Assembly (NCBI RefSeq): GCF_000002075.1
Contig: NW_004797751.1
Location: 387,178 to 451,177 of the forward strand
From: Aplysia californica
Taxonomy: Eukaryota > Mollusca > Gastropoda > Aplysiida > Aplysiidae
DNA: 64,000 nucleotides
Direction: 5' to 3'
Below, piece after piece: positions 11,201-21,600 of this stretch. The notes under the pieces were generated by a model. The model had not been told where the DNA came from, ran no database searches, and saw only the letters and a program-made list of their open reading frames with translations. Each line of letters opens with the position of its first letter. The first letter of the stretch is position 1. A program made the translations under genes and the position numbers.

Positions 11201-14200
11201 GAGAACACATGTGTTACAAGAGAGCAACAAGCACAAAAAACGAGGAGAGATGTTTTAGTTTTAGTAGACGTTTTGCGGCACTCGCAACTGCATAGGTCGT
11301 ATGAGCGCCAGAAGATAAGAGGTGTTACAAGTGAGTAACAAACATAAAAAAGAAGAAGGGGAGATAAGGACGATAGATGTTTGATAGGAAAGAAGAAGCA
11401 AACCACACTAGAGCACCCAACAACCACCCAGAGATAGTATACTCAAGAGTCAGAGCTCATCCCATTTGTCAAGACAAAAATGTGGATCTTGCAGGGGGTT
11501 TTTTGGTTTTGTTTTTTTAATGCAGGTGTTTTTATGACCTCATCGACTTAACTTAGATCATTTAAAAGATGGGCTTCTGACCCTGCCTGTCTGAGCCAAC
11601 TCTGGCTGAGAGGGATACAACACCCCAGCAGAAAGGCCAAGATACTTTTCAAAAATTTTCTCTCCAATCGGGAACCAAACTCGGGTCTCCTGCATGCGTC
11701 AAAGAAGCATCTAACCGTTACATCACAAAATAATTGAACACTTTGTTTTATGTTTTAGTAGAGGTTTTACGGCGCTCGCAACTGGTACGGTCATATGAGC
11801 ACCAAGGGGTGGATGTCAAGAGAGAAGTCCTTACAGAAAATCAGGCTTACTCTGCTCACCTCTCTAGCTTCAACAGTACAAAGTCTGCTTCGACTATCAA
11901 GGCACCCCAGAAAAAGCGGGGGAAAATGACGATAGTTAGGATTAGGAAAGAAAAAGCAGCAGTTCCCTGTTGCAGTTCAGGCACAGTTATGAGCATGAAA
12001 TTGATGAATCAGCCCATTTACAACTACAATTCTACTGTGCATAAGAACATGGTTAATGTCTCCCCCTTTGGGAATGGCCTAAAGACACTTCAGTCAGTAG
12101 CATCGCCCGGGAGGGTTAATTGAACACTATTCTTTAATACTGCAACCCAGGATGGCACTACATTTCATCAACAACCTCTTTAAAAGCACAAACTACTCAA
12201 ACAAACATGTTGAAGCTCTACATGTAATCATTACAAACTGATTTTATAAAATGATCATGTTATACTAGAAGAGTGATGTAAGACAATACAATGAGAAGAC
12301 AAAATATCAACAAGTCAACACGAAATTTGGAAAACCAACAAAAACCATCTCACAATTTGATACTACATTTGAAACATTTTTAGTTTTAGTAAGAGTTTTA
12401 CGGCACTTGCAACACAAATAAGGTTATAAAAGTGCTGAAGATTAAAGGTGTTACAAGAGAGTAAAAAAACACTAAAAAGAAGGAGGGTAGATAGAGACGA
12501 TAGATTTTTTATAGGAAAGAAGGAGCAAACCACACCAGAGTACCCGCCAACCACCCACGAGTTGCAAACAATGAATTAAAAAGGTTATAAAATACATACC
12601 CCATCCCCATGAAGAATTGTGATATCTCATGCGATATTCAGTTATTGTTATTTATCCTTTATAGGCTTATAATAATCTACAATGCAAGTTACTCCGAGAA
12701 GAGAAGTACATAAAACAAGGGGTTACGGACAACAGCAATAATACACCACTGAAGACAAAAAAGAAGATCAAGAAAAAGATAGACCGACGTAGTCAATGGG
12801 ATGCTCCAAAGGAACAAAAGGATGATCCACAAAGATAACACACCTGGTCCACATCTGACAACTACATCTCCTCTTAACACCTTGTAGTACGATGGAGGAC
12901 AGGAAAAAAAATAAAAATAGAAGGTGGTAGAAGAAAAAAAAAGAGAGAGAGAGAGAAGAAAAGCTTTTGATCTCTCTTTGACACTTTGCAGTCCAAAAAG
13001 GACAGAAAAAGAAGAACAGCACAAGAAAAAATAAAAGCTTTTACTCTACCTTAGAGACCTTTCGGTACAAAAAAACATACAAAGAAGAATTTTGACACCT
13101 TTTGGTAAGAACAAACATAAAAAGAAGAATTTGGACACCTTTCTGACTGAAAAAACATAAAGAGAAGAAAAACAAAAGAAAGGAAAAAAAATTTTTTTTT
13201 GAAAGAAAAGCTTTGACCATACCCAGACTGTGTGAATTCTTGCATGACGTTGGCCACTTTCTGCACCAGCTGGTCCACAGGGATCTGCTCCTGGTACGTC
13301 AGGTAGTACTGAGCCGCTAGCTTCCTGGCGCGACGTGTCAGCACCCTGTGGGAGAAATGATGGGGAAGTAAAGTGGACAACTTACTCATTTTTTAATCAT
13401 TTTTTTTTGTTAATTAAAAAATTTATTTTTAATGTAGGTGATTTTACGCCCTCATCGGCACAAGATAGATCATTTAAGACGCGGGATTCCGACTCTGCCG
13501 TTCACAGGCAACCCACACTGAGAGGGATACCACATCGTGATACTCTAAAAAAATTTCTCATCACTTTGGAATCGAACTCAGGTCTGCTGCTTGCCACAGA
13601 AAAGCGCCTAACCTCTAGACCACAGGCACTGGTGTTCCATGATTTTCGACTAACAAACTGTCAAAAACAATGACAATCTTTATTTGTCTCACAGAAAGTA
13701 ATTTATTTGTCTTGGTCGCTTACAATAACAGTGGTGTAACAAATTCATGTACACTCAAGAATACATGAATAAGTCCAACGACTTCGTAACCACGAACTCT
13801 AGATGAGAAGCACAAATGATTATCATAGATCAGAGCCACATCATTGCAACTCACTTTATTTTCTAAAAAAAAGAAACGGACATGATAGGTCTAAGATTCA
13901 TATCACCCACACAGTGGTCAAGTACCTCACAGAGTATACCGTACAGGTGGACTTCCACCACCCTACCTGTCAGAGCCAAAAGAAGCAACGTCCGAGCAGA
14001 AAGACTAAGGTACACAGTAAATATTCCCCCCACACAAGAATTGAACTCCAATCTTCTGCGTGAAACAGTAAAGCACCTTACTAATCTGCTACGCACTCAA
14101 AGCTTGTCTCACCTGAAGTCTGGCCCCATGCCACTGTAGACCATGCCAATGCCTTTAGTGACTGGCTCAATCTTGTGAATGCTGTGTTCATCATACAGCA

Positions 14201-17200
14201 CGGACTTCTGCTTTTTCTCTGTGGCTAAAACGACGCCATTTGNNNNNNNNNNNNNNNNNNNNNNNNNNNNNNNNNNNNNNNNNNNNNNNNNNNNNNNNNN
14301 NNNNNNNNNNNNNNNNNNNNNNNNNNNNNNNNNNNNNNNNNNGGGGGAGAGAATTTATTAATAAGAAGAAATGGGAATAGAAATAGACCTTACTGAGTAG
14401 CCTTTTATGGTGAGCAGAAATGTTTTCTGAAATTGAAAATAGATGGGGCATTTTAAATTGTTTTAGAAAAAATGTTTTTTCAGATAATGTAATAAACTTT
14501 TAAGTGTTTAAAGGAGATATATATGTTGTATCATAATTATCTAAGCCAAAAGATTACACAATTTGCTTAATATTTACAATCTTAAGAATTATTTTTTGAA
14601 AGTCTGAAAACGGCCAGTATGGAGTGACCATTGCGATTCTACACTGGCCACTGCTCAGTGAGTGTAAGGCCATGGAAAAATAATGGAAACATCAGAAATC
14701 TACCTTTGATTCCCACTGACGGGGCTCCAGCTCCAACAGCTGCTAGTGCATACTCAATCTGTACAAGCTTGCCCGAGGGACTGAAAAAAGACAAAAATCA
14801 TACAAATTATAAGAAATCAATAAAATGTTTCAATGCAAGTTATAAATCGCCAAAATGCCCATTTCAACCAGGAAAAAAACAAAACAATCTACCATCAGAC
14901 ATTAGTCATTTGAAATATGAGGCATGCAAATGGTACGTGTACAGAGTATGTTGAAGGATAACCAAAAAATCCCAAAAGGGCACATAATGTCAGTTCCTGC
15001 TTTGAATGCAATCAGGAATAAAATATCTTAAAACTTTTTTTTCAGAATCTTCTCAGAGTATCAAAGTTTACAAATGTTAACACTTTTTAAAAAATCTCAT
15101 TTTATCTGGCTGCTTGTTTACAGCAGTACCTCACCTACAAAAGATAACAAAAAATACTCAGGACTAAGGATCAAGAGATATCGCTGACACCACTTCTAAT
15201 ACCAAAAGGAAGCTTTTTGCTAGGCGTCTCTCACATAAATAATCAATGTACAAATCTTCTCCACCCTTACACATGCACAAATACATGACTGCACACACAC
15301 CGGGCAAACTGTATCACTGACTGAAAAAAAGGAAAGAAAACAAATATCCCTGGGATAAACTAGCAATACCATAGTTTTTTTGCAGATACATACTGTAAGC
15401 TATAAAGACAGATTAAAGATCAATATAATTTCTCAAGCAAAAGGCTCTTTACTTTTTGTGGTAAATATTTACTTTCAATCCAGCACACATGTATATGCAC
15501 TGCTTTAGGGGTCAAACTGCAGTACTTTTTGCCGCAGATCACACATGCAGCCACTAAAACTGTCGCAAATCAATCATTTCAAGAAAATGCCAAACCTAAC
15601 TGCAAAACATCAAATTATGGGTTAAAACAGGATTCTTTTTCAACTTCAGAGGGCTGAAATCCCCCGGATTGGTTCAAAGCACAGAAATTACAATACAATT
15701 AGGCCTAGTTTGACCAAGTTTGATTAAAAACCATCAAATAGTTTTAAAAACTATTAATTTGCTACGAAAACGAAGTCAATATTCATGCTCAGTGTATCAA
15801 TACATAGTAGAAAATGGACAACTAGTAGCTAAGTTTGAAACGGGAGGGAAAAGAAAAGAATGTGACTGTATAAGGTCATATGAAAGCACGGGACATATGA
15901 AACATTTTTAGTTTAGAAGGAATTAATTTTGAATTTTGCCCGCGTGGCGGCCGAAGCACTCTTAACGATTTTGGACCACCATGTGATCTTTAACATGCGC
16001 AATTTGCACACAAGACTTCGAAGATTTTCCGCCCCTATCCGAGAAGGCTAAGTGTAGATCTTACCTACCCTAAGATCAGGGGTGTGGCAGAAAGACAGCA
16101 GTAAGAAGGTGCAAAAGAGTAGCAGTAGAAAAGCTGCAGAAAGAGTCAGGAGCCCGGAGGACAGAAAGTGGAGAAGAAAGCAGATGATAAAACATGGTTA
16201 GACCGCAGGAAAGGAGGTGAAAGGGGAAAAACTTTAGAGAAGAAAATCTTCCGTCACTGTCAGGTTTCAAACCCGGGACCTATTGAATGAGAGGCAAACA
16301 CTGTACCTCTAGGCCATGGGAACCCGCTTCTTTACTTTTTGAAAATCAATCCATAAATTTAAGTTAAGGCTGTGCTCTTAGAGCTACTGGCAAAAATATG
16401 AGTTTTTATGGTATACAAAAGGGGTATTTAGCACTTACATTTGTGCTGAAATTTAGTCTTTTTAATGTGTGTATGGCATAAATCTACAGAATGGACCTTT
16501 AAGTAAAAAACATTCTGATTTTGCCAAAAACACTGTAACCCTTGGAGGGGAATACATAATATATGCAGTTATTTTGAAGACCATAGGACTTAATTTACAA
16601 AACTGAAAAGAAGCCTGGGAGGGGAATACATAATTATATATGCAGTTATTTTGAAGACCATAGGACTTAATTCACATAAAACTGAAAGGAAGCCAAATTA
16701 TTTGTGACGGTGATAAAAAAAAACCTTATTTTTTACGTCTTATTCCATCATGAATACAGTGTTTTCCTTGTACAATTCAAATCATTTAAAATAACCATCC
16801 AATCAAAAGCTAACCTTTGTTACTCAGCCATGACTTCACGGCAAGCGTTTATCCCCTGTGGTAGCCTTTCCTTTTCTTGCTTTTACGAACGAAAAACAAG
16901 GAACGAAGTCCTTCTATATTAATCTACTTTATTAATGCCTTGTTCTATGAGAAATTTCACAGATTACTTTCTACAATAATAAAATTTAACTTGCTTGCGA
17001 TCATGTCCAGTATAAACTCTTTTAAAAAACACATCCACAAAGTAACCACCATACAAACTCTCTTCTTGTTAGCTGCCAACCCTGGGGCGTTTGGGTAATT
17101 TAGAGGTTTCCCTGCCATTCCAAATAAGAGTCAGAAAATTACAGTGCCATCCAGAAGGTTTCAACTCATTTGTAGATAAAATTCCAAGCCAATGACAGCA

Positions 17201-20200
17201 TGTAGATAAAAATTCCAAGTGAATGACAGCATGAATGCTATCACGACGTGAAATAGGATTTCTGGTCCATGCCGGCTTCTCTCACATTCATATCCAATCA
17301 GAAGAAGAATCTAGTAGTCTAGTCACATGACACGGCATTGACCGATAACCGGAGGTTCCCACTTTCAAAATTTCCCCCCATTCCTCCCGATGCGTAAAAA
17401 AAACTTTCTAAATTTTCAGGACATAAAGTACGAGGCAAGCTGATTATAATCATGGTAAGCAAGCTGATTATAATCATGGTAAGCAAGCTGACTAATGAAA
17501 ATACAAACACAAAGAAGGCAACTTTTTAGCATTTTTATCCCACATTTCATTACATCATGAAGCTATGTAGCGAGCACCTAGCACACCTCTATGAATGGCC
17601 CAGATATAGATGACATTTCTGCCATCTATTTTTGTCGTCTTCCAGGGTTTCCCCCAAGATTCTTGGGTTTCCCTTACTACCAGTAACTGTTGACTATATC
17701 TCTCGCAGTGTTTGTTTGTTTGTTTTAATTTTTTCTTTTATAAAACAATCTCAGCAATTCTCGTTCCATAAATTTACCTTCTCCTCAAAGTTGTACACAC
17801 ACACACACAAGCGTGCACGCTCATGCACACACACACACACACACACGTGCACACCCACACAGCCCAAGTAGTCGGCAATGAAACCCCTGGTGATGTAGCC
17901 GATCGCGCGAGCAAAGCAGGCCCACCACGGTGAGATCTAGTCAACTGGCGAGGGAAGCCCCAGACGACAAAAATAGATGGCGGAAATACGTCAGAGATGT
18001 GCTTGGTGCTCGCTGTAGCTTCATGTCATTTCATTCCATGGAGATTCACTCAGCAGTCATAATTTAACTTTCTAGGCTAGAAATCTCAGCTAGGAAGTGG
18101 CTATCCTCACCCCGGGTGAGAATAAAAAATACGATCGACCTCTCACCCCAGGTGAGACTTTCCAGCGTCGGCTATTCCCACCCGGTGTGAGAAACAAGAC
18201 CTGTTTTTCCTAATTTCAGAATACTGTCTGTCGGTGTGAACGATCAAATTGACAAAAACAAAGATAAAAAATGATGTTGAAAAACAAAAGTAAATTAATT
18301 TGGTCGTCTACAAAGGTGCTACGGCTATTTAACTTTTCGAATCGAGCCGAACTACGTAGGTCACCATTTTGTTTTACCGGCAAGTTCTCGCACTCGCACT
18401 ATTCCTCTCTCCCCCCCCCCCCCCCCTCTCTTTCAAAGTAGGCACTTGGATAAAAATTTCAAAGCTTTCAAATTGCTTTAAAAACAATACCAATGCAAAG
18501 AGCTCAGTGACACGATTCCAACGCTACCTTAGTTATTGCTCTATGTTGAACCGTTTTTGAGATATGGCATTTTAAAGATCTTTTCGAGGGGATAACATCT
18601 ATATAGAAAAAAAAGGCAATTTTTGTGATCGAAACAGCAAGGACAACAAGGGAAATGTTAGCTGCTTCAATATGCTGCTGCGTACATGCAAAAACCAAAC
18701 ATTTTCTGAAACCTTGTGATGTTGAGGACAAAATAACAGTCAGACGAGATTTTTAAAATATGTCGTGGTGGGTAATATTGGGTAATATTATGTAACACTG
18801 TGTTGTGTAACGTGACCGCACCGTCCTGCGGTCAATATATTTTGCCATAACTTTCTTATAAATTAAGCTACATCAATTATTGAGGTATCGTTCTGAAGGT
18901 CTTTTTAAGGCCTTTCTTTTGGAACATCTACATATATCAAATATCAGTAGAATTAACAAAAAAACTGATTAAAAAATAAAATATATTTTAACAAAACAGC
19001 TGGTCGCCTAAAATAAGATGAGCATAGAAGTTTTTAAAGTTAACATTTGTGTCTACAGCTGCTGCAAACTAGTGTTTTTAGTCTACCTTAATTCATGATA
19101 ATACTGTTTTTTAAATTCATTTTGCATGTTATTGTTAGAATGTTTCTTTCATGTTTTAATTTGTCATGTAAATGATCAATTACTCTGTCTTAATCTTTGA
19201 TTTCTCTTTTACATCTTTAACTCATGAGATTGCCCTGTAAGTTAAACAATAGTCTCTTCTAATTTTATTACTTCAGTTTGTTCAGCAAGTTTTTCATTAT
19301 ATTTTTATTGTGTTTATTTAAATGTTCAACTTCTTCAAAGACAATTAGTTGTGAAATATGACATGTTTTTTGAAGCACGCAATTGTGTCACGATACTTAT
19401 TTATTCTTTCTTTATTTCTGGCAATTGTTTAGTTCACCCAGTCTGCCAACTTGATATTGTTAAATTAATGAATTAATGTCAATTTTTTTTCCTTGTCTGC
19501 AACAAATGCTTTCTTAAGTGCTCAATTTTTTTGCAACTTGTTCAAACAAGTTTTTCTGTGAATTCGACCAACTCCGCAAGCATTTCTGGATTTTAATTAA
19601 AGTCAGGATTTATTCTGGTGAGCTGTCAATAAATCCAATGGAACAGTGGCAGGTTGTGATCAGGGGCTGTGGAAAGAAAAAAAAAAGCAAAGCAATGAAT
19701 TCATCAATGAAGTAAATAAATTCATTTGTGAGCAGTGGATGGAAATTTGACATTTTCACACTACAACTCTAGTAAAGGGAGGGTGTAGATGACTAGACAA
19801 GAGAAAAAACATCTTCTAATAAACATGTAGATCTATCTTAAAACAAACTGGACAAAGTACATGATAATTTAAAGAGATATTTAAATAACAAGCATACACA
19901 AAAACAATTAAGAAGAAAAAATATTTAAAGACAATATAAGCACACAAAGAAGTAAAAACTTGCGTGAAATCGATGGTCTAACAGTGACAGTAACACAGAA
20001 ACAAAACAAGGCCAAGGCTGTTACATTTCCCTCCCCCCACCCAAGACTCCTTACTGATTGTTACATGGTTCAAATTCATAAGAACTATACAACAGTGATA
20101 CATATTACATTCCAAAATTTAAAATAAATCATATCTTCTACTATAAAACATTCTTCAATGCCCTTTAAGAGGTAATAAACGCCAACAATACACGTTAGCG

Positions 20201-21525
20201 TGGGTTAAGTTCGCTTTCCGCAATGGCCGCCATGACCTCCCGGTTCACGCTCAGCAGCGCGATCGATAATAGGTCATGCCCATTCATGGAGAGTGACCTA
20301 TTTAAATTAGGGCTCACACGCTTATGCCTCAACGTACAACATTGAAATTAACAAATAAAAGAGATAAAAGGTTGAAGAAAAGACTGTGAGGAGTACCTAA
20401 AAAAAAAAAGATATACTCTTTAAATATAAAGGCTTGAACTTACCTTATTTTTAACTCCTTGTAACTCCGAACACACACAACCGATCCCGAAGTGGAAAAC
20501 GCCATAATACGCGCCTTTCTTTCCTCTTTAATTTGATAGGCGGAAGTAATCCATAAATTGAAAAGAACACTATAAACGAAACAAAACAAATAGGTACCCC
20601 CCTCACGGGGCCCGATTTCTGACACAAAACGCGGCGGCCTCAGGTGAACGAAAATCTCGGGCCGCGCGGGCCGATATCCAAGTGCCTACTCTTTCTCTCT
20701 CAGTGCCCACAAACAAAATTGCACGTATTCAACACAAGAGCGTTCAAACGTATGTTCACAGTGAACGCTACACTGGTTGCCTTAGGCTATCTATAACGGT
20801 GAACGCACACAGGGTGAGAATAGCCAAAAGGCTCGCCTGTGTTATTCTCACCCTGGGCGCCCAGGCCCTGGGTGAGAATAGAGGTGGCCATAGCCATAAG
20901 ACATTTATAAGATATAGGTAGACTGATAAGTAGCCTAGATCTGTTTATTGATCCGTGAGTATATTTATATTATAGAGAACTTGACTTCATAAATAATCAA
21001 CATCCATAGCCATAGTCTATGAATGAATAATAGATCTAGATCTAGATCTATAATAACAATAACAACACAACATCAACAGTCAACAGTCTTCTGGACCTGC
21101 CTCCCCTGCTAGCTGAACCACAATTCACAGACTCCTGAAGAATAAAATAGAGTTGGCAGGGGTACTCAAGTCCCTGATCTTCAAACTAAATGTAACAATC
21201 TTGTGATGCAGTCTAGATTTACATATTTATCGAATTATATCCTAACCACAGCAGTCGTAGTAGTAGCAATGGGTAGTTGTGTTTAGTAGTGACAATGCGG
21301 TTTTGGGCCAATTTCTCTCCACTCTTTCTGTCCAACAAATCGTTGAGACCCGGCAAAGTTTTTTCATGCAAGTCTTCTACATATAAAAGACAAAATGGTC
21401 TATAGTCACTTGAATTTCAATGAACAACTCTACAATGCTAATTTCACAAACATGGGGACAACGATAAACAAGTCATAAGCTTTTTACCTGAACGTTGTCA
21501 GAGAGAAGCTGTACCGTTCCGACAT
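8106..21525 (-). CDS. PSMA2: Proteasome subunit alpha type-2 gene, coding span of 7 exons
   Basis: Encodes an alpha-ring subunit of the 20S proteasome core. Alpha subunits are not proteolytic: they gate the chamber and dock regulatory particles in cytosol and nucleus. Joining the seven exons gives about 235 residues plus stop (708 nt if 3 nt are lost in the assembly gap at 14243-14342), against 234 in human. The N-terminus starts [13 protein letters not shown] and continues [12 protein letters not shown], the proteasome alpha-type signature. Later blocks are [60 protein letters not shown] and a C-terminus ending [10 protein letters not shown]. All visible introns are GT-AG and phases agree. 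The gene lies in the same direction as CUL1, about 20 kb downstream of it. Introns are full of SINEs and MITEs, but no coding break was seen. Confidence 0.97.
8281..9788 (-). other. PSMA2 intron 6
   Basis: Holds a SINE-A (8353-8535) and a 65-bp duplicated segment on either side of it. Near 8695-8730 and 9280-9430 there are two direct, diverged copies of a motif reading TCGTTGGAKCCGACYTCTC. Otherwise the stretch is AT-rich with nothing recognised. Confidence 0.6.
8353..8535 (-). mobile_element. SINE-A copy in PSMA2 intron 6
   Basis: Full-length copy. On the plus strand it reads from TTTAGTAAGAGTTTTACGGC through AAGGTCATATAAGTACC and GATAGGAAAGAAGGAGCAAA to GCACGCGCCAACCACC. It lies between two copies of a segment that includes the exon 7 acceptor. 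Confidence 0.85.
9789..9862 (-). CDS. PSMA2: PSMA2 coding exon 6
   Basis: 74 nt coding [20 protein letters not shown] and FLEK with two bases of Arg. Acceptor CAG is at 9865-9863 and donor GT at 9788-9787. It matches human [20 protein letters not shown]. Confidence 0.96.
10087..10513. mobile_element. TA-flanked MITE family 1, copy 1 (diverged)
   Basis: About 427 bp in PSMA2 intron 5. The left end reads GTGTGGCATCGTGGTAAAAT and the right end is its inverted complement (ATTTCACCATCA). The interior matches the copies at 22734 and 34823 along its length, including CTAACACCAGGCAACCCCAC and ATTGATGAGCGCCTG. No ORF of note, so non-autonomous. Confidence 0.75.
10641..10816. mobile_element. TA-type (Tc1/mariner/pogo-like) MITE, cut by a SINE
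   Basis: Starts TA then CAGTCGAACCTGTTTTCATA. The right end reads CTCTTGAACAGGTTTG and stops where a SINE-A begins, so the last bases of the right terminal repeat are lost. The same terminal sequence bounds the elements at 29775, 38978 and 46408. Confidence 0.6.
10817..10990 (-). mobile_element. SINE-A copy
   Basis: Full SINE-A: GATAGTTTTACGGCACTTGC, AATAAGGTCATATAAGTGCC, GATAGGAAAGAAGGAGCAAA, ending near GCACTCGCCAACTACCC. It is 45 bp from exon 5 on its downstream side. Confidence 0.85.
11036..11123 (-). CDS. PSMA2: PSMA2 coding exon 5
   Basis: 88 nt coding (G)[19 protein letters not shown] and [10 protein letters not shown], ending in phase 0. Acceptor CAG is at 11126-11124 and donor GT at 11035-11034. 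It has one residue more than human around the NHDEQKPY turn (human NEGRPY), which accounts for the extra length of the protein. The tail of a SINE-A lies only about 25 nt upstream of the acceptor (see findings). Confidence 0.95.
11146..11252 (-). mobile_element. SINE-A copy, truncated, next to PSMA2 exon 5
   Basis: Carries the conserved 3' module (TAAGAGTTTTACGGCACTTG, AATAAGGTCATATCAGTGCC) but is replaced after about 105 bp by the next SINE-A. Its tail begins about 23 bp from the exon 5 boundary. Confidence 0.8.
11253..11425 (-). mobile_element. SINE-A copy, tandem to the previous one
   Basis: Reads TTTTAGTTTTAGTAGACGTT, GCATAGGTCGTATGAGCGCC, then GATAGGAAAGAAGAAGCAAA and CCAACAACCACCC. It sits directly against the truncated copy, in the same orientation. 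Confidence 0.8.
11515..11735 (-). mobile_element. SINE-E copy (tRNA-headed)
   Basis: On the minus strand it starts with a tRNA-like head (TGTAACGGTTAGATGCTTC, then a box B-like GAGTTTGGTTCCCGATT), passes a body with CTTGGCCTTTCTGCTGGGGT and ends in an AT-rich tail. Same family as the copies at 13420, 23615, 26205, 33030 and 43408. Confidence 0.75.
11752..12110 (-). mobile_element. SINE-C copy
   Basis: Begins (plus) with GTAGAGGTTTTACGGCGCTC, AAGG-type module and GAGCACCAAGGGGTGGATGT. It then has the SINE-C insert with CAGGCTTACTCTGCTCACCT and TTCAACAGTACAAAGTCTGC, followed by GACGATAGTTAGGATTAGGA, which is SINE-A-like again. It continues past that to CCCCCTTTGGGAATGGCCTA. Confidence 0.75.
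12377..12558 (-). mobile_element. SINE-A copy
   Basis: Full-length: TTTTAGTTTTAGTAAGAGTT, ATAAGGTTATAAAAGTGCTG, GGAAAGAAGGAGCAAACCAC, ending CCCGCCAACCACCCA. In PSMA2 intron 4. Confidence 0.85.
12560..13222. other. Rest of PSMA2 intron 4
   Basis: No gene or named repeat. Between 13040 and 13170 a short unit of about 50 bp (ACCTTT, GGTA or CTGA, then AAAAACATAAAAAGAAGAAT) recurs two to three times, giving A-rich local tandem sequence. Confidence 0.4.
13223..13345 (-). CDS. PSMA2: PSMA2 coding exon 4
   Basis: 123 nt. The first base completes Arg, then [40 protein letters not shown] and two bases of Gly. Acceptor CAG is at 13348-13346 and donor GT at 13222-13221. Human reads [20 protein letters not shown] here, so the exon is well conserved. 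Confidence 0.96.
13420..13628 (-). mobile_element. SINE-E copy in PSMA2 intron 3
   Basis: Plus strand reads GTAGGTGATTTTACGCCCTC, AGATCATTTAAGACGCGGG, GAGAGGGATACCACATCG and a tRNA-like head complement (GGAATCGAACTCAGGTCTGC, CTAACCTCTAGACCACAG). Confidence 0.8.
13945..14092 (-). mobile_element. SINE-E copy, truncated, beside exon 3
   Basis: Shows CCTACCTGTCAGAGCC, GAGCAGAAAGACTAAGGTAC and GAATTGAACTCCAATCTTCT. The 3' part is missing. It ends about 20 bp from the exon 3 donor. Confidence 0.65.
14113..14242 (-). CDS. PSMA2: PSMA2 coding exon 3, 5' edge inside assembly gap
   Basis: 130 nt visible, coding [32 protein letters not shown] and [10 protein letters not shown], then two bases of Arg. 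The exon runs into the run of N at 14243. From the phase of exon 2 and the family sequence (IKAANGVV), only about 3 nt and the acceptor are hidden. Donor GT is at 14112-14111. A SINE-E ends about 20 nt past the donor. Confidence 0.93.
14243..14342. other. Assembly gap of 100 N
   Basis: Exactly 100 N, probably a gap of unknown size. It hides the acceptor and about 3 coding bases of PSMA2 exon 3. Confidence 0.98.
14704..14780 (-). CDS. PSMA2: PSMA2 coding exon 2
   Basis: 77 nt. The first base completes Ser13, then [20 protein letters not shown] and SVGIK follow, with one base of the next codon. Acceptor CAG is at 14783-14781 and donor GT at 14703-14702. It holds the second half of the proteasome alpha-type signature that caps the gate end of the subunit. 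Confidence 0.96.
15864..16326 (-). mobile_element. SINE-B copy, diverged
   Basis: Matches the SINE-B copies at 2515 and 42470 from ATAAGGTCATATGAAAGC through GAATTTTGCCCGCGTGG, GATCAGGGGTGTGGCAGAAA and CAGAAAGAGTCAGGAGCCC to the tRNA-like head complement (TTTCAAACCCGGGACC, TACCTCTAGGCCATGGG). It lacks the last module bases. Confidence 0.8.
16544..16693. repeat. Two-copy tandem repeat of about 75 bp
   Basis: GGGAATACATAATATATGCA, TTGAAGACCATAGGACTTAA and AAAGAAGCC occur twice, head to tail, with few differences. It looks like a recent local duplication. Confidence 0.8.
17438..17495. repeat. 24-bp tandem repeat, 2.3 copies
   Basis: Unit CAAGCTGATTATAATCATGG plus TAAG, repeated head to tail without a mismatch in the first two units. 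Confidence 0.85.
17552..18026. mobile_element. MULE-like MITE with 9-bp target duplication
   Basis: 475 bp, bounded by CATTTCATT on both sides (17543-17551 and 18027-18035), a perfect 9-bp direct repeat. The ends are inverted repeats of about 100 bp: the left has ATGAAGCTATGTAGCGAGCA and GCCATCTATTTTTGTCGTCT, and the right has their complements. Long terminal repeats plus a 9-bp duplication are the hallmark of Mutator-like elements. The interior has a CA microsatellite and no transposase, so it is non-autonomous. Confidence 0.85.
18099..20895. mobile_element. Candidate 2.8-kb DNA transposon with multi-hairpin ends
   Basis: Each end carries a cluster of blocks built on GGCTATTCTCACCC and GGGTGAGAATA. 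On the left these are at 18099-18124, 18141-18160 and 18170-18195, on the right at 20808-20825, 20842-20865 and 20866-20895, in inverted arrangement. The interior is AT-rich, with a GC-richer block near 20210-20290 and a poly-C run near 18412. I see no transposase and no clear target duplication, so the boundaries are tentative. Confidence 0.5.
21488..21525 (-). CDS. PSMA2: PSMA2 coding exon 1
   Basis: 38 nt coding [12 protein letters not shown] plus two bases of Ser13. The ATG is at 21525-21523, and the donor GT follows at 21487-21486. The start is fixed by alignment with vertebrate PSMA2 ([14 protein letters not shown]), so this copy is one residue shorter here. The next exon is 6.7 kb away. 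Confidence 0.95.
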
Positions 21526-21600
21526 CTTGAATGAGTATCTTAGCAGTTTATTTGACTTCCGCTTGGCAAATGGCAATGTTTCCTGCCAGGCATTTTTTAT
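21526..21600 (-). promoter_or_regulatory. PSMA2: PSMA2 5' flank with ETS-like site
   Basis: Upstream of the PSMA2 start codon the minus strand carries GCGGAAGTC (plus 21554-21562), an ETS-type GGAA core about 30-40 nt before the ATG. No TATA box is seen at a sensible distance. ETS sites close to the start are common in housekeeping promoters. The assignment is inference. Confidence 0.35.

Larger units (their letters stand above)
14781..21487 (-). other. PSMA2 intron 1
   Basis: 6.7 kb. Holds a SINE-B (15864-16326), two small tandem repeats (16544-16693, 17438-17495), a MULE-like MITE (17552-18026) and a 2.8-kb candidate transposon (18099-20895). The stretches 14785-15860 and 16700-17430 are AT-rich with nothing recognised. 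Confidence 0.75.
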
